DNA from: a virus
Direction: 5' to 3' (one strand)
Length of the DNA stretch: 20,347 nt
Virus record (IMG/VR): IMGVR_UViG_3300022858_000603
Span: 1-20,347 of that record
Shown here: positions 16,732 through 20,347 of the stretch, in pieces
How positions within the stretch are numbered: position 1 is the first letter of the stretch
Layout of the letters: every line of letters begins with the position of its first letter
The notes under the pieces: generated by a model
The model's database searches: none
Told to the model about the DNA's origin: nothing
The model's input: the letters and a program-made list of their open reading frames with translations, nothing else
Translations under genes and position numbers: made by a program

Positions 16732-16754
16732 AAGTCCTTGCTCTGCAAGGACTT
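16732..16754. other. Perfect 9-bp hairpin
   Basis: AAGTCCTTG (16732-16740) and CAAGGACTT (16746-16754) pair perfectly around the loop CTCTG. No T-run directly follows on either strand, so it is not an obvious terminator. It could be a protein-binding or cruciform site. Confidence 0.7.
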
Positions 16755-16795
16755 AGGAAAACTGCAATTTTTATAGTGCTCGCGTTGAATTGCTA

Positions 16796-16820
16796 TAACT
16801 TCAAATGCTGCTTGAAGTTA
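16796..16820. other. Perfect 9-bp inverted repeat
   Basis: TAACTTCAA (16796-16804) and TTGAAGTTA (16812-16820) pair perfectly around ATGCTGC. It could be an operator dyad or structured origin DNA. It lies 41 bases from the first hairpin. Confidence 0.7.
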
Positions 16821-17036
16821 CGTAAAATGTCGACGTAGAGGTACAGTTACTCGCCCAACTCAATCGCCATATAGAAAAACGTATTACTACTTTATAAAAT
16901 AAACCTTTACCGACTTGGTACAGTAACTAATTTGTTTTCCCTCAATCGTCACAAGTTCCGCCACTGTAAAGACTTAGCTCAATATCTGGAAAATGATGTA
17001 AAATTTACCATCTCCTAACCCCTTACCCTGCTTGAA

Positions 17037-17194
17037 CTTACCGAGGTACTCCGTTCCAGGTACTCTTGTTAACGGCCTTTGACCTGAACGGTTATGGCGA
17101 TTGTAAGGTCAACCCAGAGAAAAACTTTCCTATAAAACTCATTTTCCGCGCAGAAAAAGCTCCAAATGGCCGACTATAACGGTATGAGAACCGC
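17037..17194 (+). repeat. Right arm of long imperfect inverted repeat
   Basis: This is the counterpart of the left arm. The exact 15-mer appears as GACCTGAACGGTTAT at 17081-17095. The arm runs through the leader and about 29 bases into the ParB-like gene, so the matching left arm carries a degraded version of that gene's first codons (TTGGCC in place of ATGGCC). The arms are separated by about 300 bases. Confidence 0.8.
17079..17136 (+). promoter_or_regulatory. Candidate promoters for the ParB-like operon
   Basis: TTGACC (17079-17084) lies 17 bases before TGTAAG (17102-17107), a -35/-10 pair with a good -35 and a fair -10. A second -10-like TATAAA lies at 17131-17136 with a poor -35; it would give a short leader of about 20-25 bases. 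Both are in the right arm. No strong ribosome-binding site precedes the ATG at 17166. Confidence 0.35.
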
Positions 17195-18107
17195 TTTCCG
17201 TAAAATACCCGTCGACCAGCTTCGCGAGTGTCGCTTCCTGTTACGCGAACTTAACCCGCGCAGCGTCGAATACCGGGAACTCTATAACTCGATCAACTCT
17301 ATTGGGGTACTTGGCTCCTTACTAGTCAGACCAATGGGAAATGTATTTGAGATCGTTGATGGATACTGTCGGTTCAAGATCGCCAGTCGCTTGAAGGTTG
17401 ACGAGTTACCTTGTATTATACGCGAACTAACAGATGCAGAGGTCTTGACATTCCAGGTTCAAGCAAACGCGGTGGGGATAACCACAAAACCGTTAGAGTA
17501 CCTTGCCCGGCTTGAAATAATTATAGATGCCAACCCAGATTTCACCGCTGCCCAAATAGGTCACCTAGTAAATAAGAGCCCGTCATGGATGCGAGATATA
17601 CTGTCGTTGCGAAAACTCACCAAGGAAGCCGCAAAAGCAACGGCCCGTGGCGAGATGACTTTGCGAAACGCTTACGCCCTCGCCACCTTGCCGCCCAAGC
17701 TACAAGATGACTTCCTGCAACAGGCGTGCTACCTGCAAGGACGTGAATTTTGTAAAACTATCCAGATCGCGAGAAAAGCTTTCCGCGAAGCGGTGAAAAA
17801 TGGCAATATGGCCGACTATTATGCATCAATTGGGGAAGCAACCCCCTACCTGCGAACGTTCCGAGTCATTAAGAAGGAGTACTTTCATCCAGAAGCCATG
17901 CCGCAAGTTCTCACAAAAGTTGATGCAAAATCGCCAAAAGACGGATGGAATGCCTGTTTGGCATGGATTTTGCATCTTGATCCTGTTAGTATAACAACAC
18001 AGCAAAAAGACTTATTAAACAGACACCGTAAAATATTGGAGGGACAACAGACACGAAAAGCGAATAGAGACAAACTGAGACAGTTGCGTAAATCAACTAC
18101 TACGTGA
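17166..18107 (+). CDS. ParB-like DNA-binding protein, 313 aa
   Basis: Residues 12-105 match the ParB/Spo0J N-terminal domain: IPVDQLRE, ELNPRS, LYNSINSIGVLGSLLVRP, FEIVDGYCRFKIASRL, LPCIIRELTDAE, then VQANAVGITTKPLEYLARL. The canonical G-x-x-R-x-x-A nucleotide-binding box is kept in a modified form (GYCRFKIA). Residues about 125-175 are the helix-turn-helix (FTAAQIGHLVNKSPSWMRDI, LSLRKL, GEMTLRNAYALATLP). The C-terminal 130 residues are basic and less familiar, ending KANRDKLRQLRKSTTT. ParB-type proteins bind specific DNA sites for partition or transcription control. No ParA ATPase is in the window. The gene starts inside the right inverted arm, which makes that region a plausible target. The ATG at 17166 is likely; 17184 is an alternative. 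Confidence 0.85.
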   Translation: MADYNGMRTAFRKIPVDQLRECRFLLRELNPRSVEYRELYNSINSIGVLGSLLVRPMGNVFEIVDGYCRFKIASRLKVDELPCIIRELTDAEVLTFQVQANAVGITTKPLEYLARLEIIIDANPDFTAAQIGHLVNKSPSWMRDILSLRKLTKEAAKATARGEMTLRNAYALATLPPKLQDDFLQQACYLQGREFCKTIQIARKAFREAVKNGNMADYYASIGEATPYLRTFRVIKKEYFHPEAMPQVLTKVDAKSPKDGWNACLAWILHLDPVSITTQQKDLLNRHRKILEGQQTRKANRDKLRQLRKSTTT

Positions 18108-18136
18108 ATCAACAAATCTAGAACTGGAGACTGAGA

Positions 18137-18835
18137 ATGAGTGATGAAAAACTGGACCTCGTACCTTTTAATGCCAATCAGCTACCCGCAATGAATCTCG
18201 TTGGTGACAACGAACTGGCCGTGATTACTAAGGGAGCCGACTACTTGCAGCGATTGCAGCTTGTAACCAAGGGTAAGTACGTTGATACTGGGAAGATTGC
18301 CCCTGGTAGGTATGGAGTCCCGCAACCTGGTGGTGAAGAGATTACCGATCTCGGTCCTGAGATTGACCTTCTACCGTTGGCGGTTCGTGCCAAGGCACTG
18401 GATATGAATGACAAGGAAGCCATTATTGCCTGTTATGACGCTACCAAGCCCGAGTTTGCCCGCATCAAGGATGCCGCGAGTAAGCCCAATTCTGGCTGTA
18501 TGTATGGCCCCTCTTTTCTCATATTCGAGCGCTCAACTGGCGAGTTCTATGAGTATTTCATGGGCAACAAGTCAGCGCGTAACGAATCCGGCAAGGTCGT
18601 AGCCTTCCTGGCCACGGCAGAGCGTGGACCACTGCCTATGACTCTCCGCAACCGCTACGCCACGGCTGGGGATTATGGTTGGCATGTCCCCGTAGCTGTG
18701 AAATGCTCGGAGCCTTTCACGAATCTACCGCCTATGGATAAGGTAGTCGCGGTAATGGAAAAGTTTGCTGCCTCCAAGGAAGAGAATGAAGGCATGGAGA
18801 AAGTCGAAGAGCCCGCCACTGGGCGCGCTCGCTAA
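18137..18835 (+). CDS. Unknown phage protein, 232 aa, possibly abundant
   Basis: GGAG (18125-18128) lies 8 bases before the ATG, a good initiation site. The product has a disordered-looking N-terminus (residues 1-45), a globular middle (GKYVDTGKIAPGRYGVPQPG, EIDLLPLAVRAKALDM, SGCMYGPSFLIFERSTGEFY, GPLPMTLRNRYATAGDYGWH) and a charged low-complexity tail (EKFAASKEENEGMEKVEEPA). Such layouts, with an acidic tail and a position near replication genes, are seen in single-stranded-DNA-binding proteins, but I see no OB-fold signature and do not claim it. A strong hairpin follows. The gene lies 29 bases after the ParB-like gene, probably in the same transcript. Confidence 0.75.
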   Translation: MSDEKLDLVPFNANQLPAMNLVGDNELAVITKGADYLQRLQLVTKGKYVDTGKIAPGRYGVPQPGGEEITDLGPEIDLLPLAVRAKALDMNDKEAIIACYDATKPEFARIKDAASKPNSGCMYGPSFLIFERSTGEFYEYFMGNKSARNESGKVVAFLATAERGPLPMTLRNRYATAGDYGWHVPVAVKCSEPFTNLPPMDKVVAVMEKFAASKEENEGMEKVEEPATGRAR

Positions 18836-18848
18836 TCCAAGCTTGGTA

Positions 18849-18873
18849 GGGCGGGGATAACAAGTCCCCGCCC
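18849..18873 (+). terminator. GC-rich hairpin, terminator or attenuator
   Basis: GGGCGGGGA (18849-18857) and TCCCCGCCC (18865-18873) form a perfect 9-bp stem with loop TAACAAG, followed by GCCAATCTTTT. It lies just after the 232-residue gene and before a chain of small same-strand genes with no obvious promoter between, so it may allow partial read-through. Confidence 0.75.
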
Positions 18874-18899
18874 GCCAATCTTTTACTCAAAGGAATCAG

Positions 18900-19100
18900 A
18901 TGACTGGAATTTATATTTGCCCCGGCTGCGGCGAAGAAACTGTTATGCAAGACGCCCGCGCAGGTAGTTATTGGTGTTCAAATATGCAGTGCAACGCCAA
19001 ATTTACCCGCCCTACCGTTTTACCAGATAGGTGGGCTACAGACATTGAGAAAATGCTGACCGATACTTTAGTCCTGGTGCCTAGTGAGGTGTCGGTATGA
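18900..19100 (+). CDS. Small zinc-ribbon-like protein, 66 aa
   Basis: AAGGA at 18890-18894 sets the ATG at 18900. The first 35 residues are a two-pair Cys module (CPGCGEE near residue 7, then WCSNMQCNAKF near 25-35), resembling a zinc ribbon that could bind nucleic acid or protein. The second half is helical and acidic (RWATDIEKMLTDTLVLVPSE). Its stop overlaps the next start (ATGA). It lies after the GC hairpin in a run of small genes typical of phage early regions. Function unknown beyond the likely zinc site. Confidence 0.7.
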   Translation: MTGIYICPGCGEETVMQDARAGSYWCSNMQCNAKFTRPTVLPDRWATDIEKMLTDTLVLVPSEVSV

Positions 19101-19324
19101 TAGCATTAGTCTATACTGACGACGGGCCAGGCGGAATGTGCGCTCAGGCTTGTAGTGTAACAAGACCCGGATTGAAGGTCACGTTATTCGACACTGAGGA
19201 TGCTTTGCATGAATACTTGAGCGCTCACTCAGCGGATCGCACCGGGCGACGGGCACAATTTCGCATCATCTCCGACATAGACGACGATGGCTATGACACC
19301 TTTGAAGACCGGAGAACACATTGA
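19097..19324 (+). CDS. Hypothetical acidic protein, 75 aa
   Basis: The ATG overlaps the upstream stop (ATGA), with GAGG at 19084-19087 nine bases before. The protein has an alternating beta/alpha look (MIALVYTDDGPGG, LKVTLFDTEDALHEYLSAHS, FRIISDIDDDGYD), suggesting a small alpha/beta domain, and an acidic end. I do not recognise it. Its stop overlaps the TTG start of the next small gene. Confidence 0.65.
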   Translation: MIALVYTDDGPGGMCAQACSVTRPGLKVTLFDTEDALHEYLSAHSADRTGRRAQFRIISDIDDDGYDTFEDRRTH

Positions 19325-19485
19325 AAAACTTGCTTTACTATTTATTTGGCGTTTACGTTGGCGGCGGTCTGTGCGCTCTGAGTGACGCCATGGCGCTCGG
19401 GATGTGTTTCAGCGCGTCACCTGCTTTCATACTCAAGTACGTGGCAGCTTGGCCCGCACGTTTTATCGAAGTCTGGAATTTCTAA
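19321..19485 (+). CDS. Small membrane protein, TTG start, 54 aa
   Basis: A TTG at 19321 overlaps the upstream stop as TTGA and opens a 54-codon frame to TAA at 19483-19485. The product starts KNLLYYLFGVYVGGGLCALS after the initiator and is hydrophobic almost throughout (GMCFSASPAFILKYVAAW), so one or two membrane segments are expected. Stop/start overlaps on both sides support it despite the rare start codon and absence of an ATG. Function unknown; a holin-like or superinfection role would be speculation. Confidence 0.55.
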   Translation: MKNLLYYLFGVYVGGGLCALSDAMALGMCFSASPAFILKYVAAWPARFIEVWNF

Positions 19486-19649
19486 TGAAGATCAAGTTAA
19501 GCGAAGCAGAAGCATACACAGTTCTTGGGATGGGTGAGCAACTCACCAGTGAAGGCATAGCGACTGCTAGAGACTATGCCCTACTGATGAAGTTGAAGCA
19601 GAAACTTAACCTTGAAAATACAGACCTAGACGAAGTGGAGTATGACTGA
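19485..19649 (+). CDS. Hypothetical helical protein, 54 aa
   Basis: I start it at the ATG at 19485, which shares a base with the upstream TAA (TAATG). A longer in-frame version would overlap the preceding small gene. The product is soluble and helical: KIKLSEAEAYTVLGMGEQL, TARDYALLMKLKQKLNLEN, then an acidic end. Small helical proteins of this kind are common in phage early regions. Its stop overlaps the next start (TGATG). Confidence 0.6.
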   Translation: MKIKLSEAEAYTVLGMGEQLTSEGIATARDYALLMKLKQKLNLENTDLDEVEYD

Positions 19650-19855
19650 TGCTAGGGTGGATTGGCAATGCCCTGATTATATGTGGTTACGCCGTGGCTG
19701 CCCGGAGTGCCCGAGCCAGTTGGGCTTGCATCTTTGCTGGTAGTTTTCTGTGGCTACTATACGGCGTTCAGATTTTCCTCTGGAACATTGTATTCATCGA
19801 ACTTGTTTGCTGTTTACTGGCTTTTAGGAATTGGAGTTTGTCATGTCGGGAGTAG
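19649..19855 (+). CDS. Small membrane protein, 68 aa
   Basis: GGAG lies 8 bases before the ATG at 19649. The product has two or three hydrophobic segments: LGWIGNALIICGYAVAA, SWACIFAGSFLWLLYGVQIF and NIVFIELVCCLLAF. The G-W-x-G...Y...G-S-x-x-W-x-x-Y-G pattern recalls small phage and bacterial membrane proteins with a semi-SWEET-like repeat, but this is recalled rather than tested. Its 3' end overlaps the next gene by 13 bases. Transport or holin function is unproven. Confidence 0.65.
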   Translation: MLGWIGNALIICGYAVAARSARASWACIFAGSFLWLLYGVQIFLWNIVFIELVCCLLAFRNWSLSCRE

Positions 19856-20347
19856 CTCTAATAAGCGTGACGAAGCTCGACTTGGAAACCCTTCTACCTC
19901 TGGCGAGGAAAGGGTTGGGTTATAGTGTCTCGGCACAGGCTGACGCCCACACTCTCCAGCTTACGCCCCCGGCTCATACGTTGGCCATCCTTGCGGCTTT
20001 TAAGGATCAGTACACTAAAGCCGAATATAACAAGTCTCAATTACAACTATTCCAAGTGGGTTTTCTAATCGCGACCCATGAATCCGTGCTCCTTGACCTT
20101 TTAGAAGCCAGTGGCACGCCATTTGCAACATCTATGACTCAGGTTCGCGACACTAGGCTCGCGATAGTTATGGGATCACTCGAAGATTGGCGAAACGCCG
20201 TACGCCGGGGATGCCGAGCCGACGTAGATAGGGAGATACGAGAAATCTTCAACAAGATTTACACACAATTAGTACAGGCGGGGTTGGGGCATATCTTCAA
20301 GAACCGGAAGAAACAACCACTGGACGACAATACCTTCCTCCTGAAAG
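19843..20347 (+). CDS. Unknown protein, N-terminal 168 residues (cut by window end)
   Basis: GGAG at 19833-19836 lies 6 bases before the ATG at 19843. The frame stays open to the last base, so the gene continues outside. The product starts MSGVALISVTKLDLETLLPL and has a modest alpha/beta N-terminus (ARKGLGYSVSAQADAHTLQL), then long helices (LAILAAFKDQYTKAEYN, ESVLLDLLEASG, RADVDREIREIFNKIYTQLV) and a basic segment (HIFKNRKKQP). I do not recognise a family. It is the next member of the overlapping small-gene run. Confidence 0.75.
   Translation, partial: MSGVALISVTKLDLETLLPLARKGLGYSVSAQADAHTLQLTPPAHTLAILAAFKDQYTKAEYNKSQLQLFQVGFLIATHESVLLDLLEASGTPFATSMTQVRDTRLAIVMGSLEDWRNAVRRGCRADVDREIREIFNKIYTQLVQAGLGHIFKNRKKQPLDDNTFLLK

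Larger units (their letters stand above)
16564..16734 (-). repeat. Left arm of long imperfect inverted repeat
   Basis: Read on the - strand, this segment aligns with the + strand of 17037-17194. The best blocks are CGAGTTACTC against CGAGGTACTC, the exact 15-mer ATAACCGTTCAGGTC (here 16665-16679), TTTCCGCGC, TGGCCTACTATAA against TGGCCGACTATAA, and AGTATGGAGACC against GGTATGAGAACC. By eye about two thirds of positions agree, with a few 1-10 base gaps. Confidence 0.8.
16483..17165. promoter_or_regulatory. Divergent control region, possible replication origin
   Basis: About 680 bases with no convincing gene separate the leftward replication operon from the rightward ParB-like operon. It holds two long imperfect inverted arms, spaced GAGTAACT/AGGTACTC elements, two perfect 9-bp hairpins and an AT-rich centre (about 16870-17015, including the near-palindrome GTAAAATTTAC at 16998-17008). 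Divergent operons, a neighbouring primase/helicase and a ParB-like DNA-binding protein make it the best candidate for promoters, operators and an origin. The origin role is inference. Confidence 0.6.

Noticed and set aside
17808-17819. ATGGCCGACTAT, the same 12-mer as the ParB-like gene start, inside that gene
   Set aside because: 12-base matches are expected by chance several times in 20 kb, and the flanks align poorly with the arms.
18137-18835. 232-residue protein as single-stranded-DNA-binding protein
   Set aside because: Only the acidic tail and location fit; no OB-fold or ssDNA-binding motif could be identified.
19321-19855. Small membrane proteins as a holin/lysis cassette
   Set aside because: No endolysin is nearby, and the hydrophobic pattern alone is not specific.
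1-20347. tRNA, rRNA, CRISPR array, insertion sequence, integrase or attachment site
   Set aside because: Looked for on both strands by eye; no cloverleaf, regular spacer array, transposase or recombinase motif was seen. A tRNA scan would be decisive.

Overview
The window reads as part of a tailed double-stranded DNA phage genome (Caudoviricetes). It has a tightly packed tail/adsorption module, a replication module on the opposite strand, and small early-type genes, with short or negative spacing and many stop/start overlaps. No ribosomal, tRNA, integrase or bacterial housekeeping gene was recognised, so it could be a free phage or a metagenomic contig. The host cannot be named from the sequence. 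No terminase, portal, major capsid, tape-measure or DNA polymerase gene lies inside the window.

Layout. Positions 1-10753 (+ strand) carry virion genes: the end of a head/decoration-like protein, a jelly-roll (LamG-like) protein, a repeat-rich tail protein, a 975-residue fibre with 273-bp tandem repeats, a small tail protein, a 928-residue tail-hub/tip-like protein, a Cys-rich coiled-coil protein and a Cys-cluster protein. The run ends in a long hairpin (10749-10800). After it lies a tiny Arg-rich frame (10823-10993), which runs into the end of the convergent operon.

Positions 10961-16482 (- strand, read right to left) form a replication/nucleotide operon: small protein, HNH-AP2 endonuclease with a triplicated N-terminal module, AEP-type primase fused to an SF3/D5-like helicase, a 58-residue protein, a dNMP-kinase-like protein, an 83-residue protein and a DnaQ-like exonuclease. 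From 17166 rightwards (+ strand) come an orphan ParB-like protein, an abundant-looking 232-residue unknown, a hairpin terminator/attenuator, and a chain of overlapping small genes (zinc ribbon, acidic protein, two small membrane proteins) ending in a gene cut by the window edge.

The most unusual part is the roughly 680-bp gene-free region between the two divergent operons. Its outer parts (16564-16734 and 17037-17194) are imperfect inverted copies of each other, including an exact 15-bp inverted match. The inner flanks carry spaced GAGTAACT/AGGTACTC elements, and the centre holds two perfect 9-bp hairpins and AT-rich DNA. It looks like a symmetric divergent control region and/or a replication origin. 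Other points of interest are the HNH-AP2 protein with two copies that lack the catalytic His residues, the 15-bp tandem repeat that duplicates a stop codon, and the near-identical fibre repeats.
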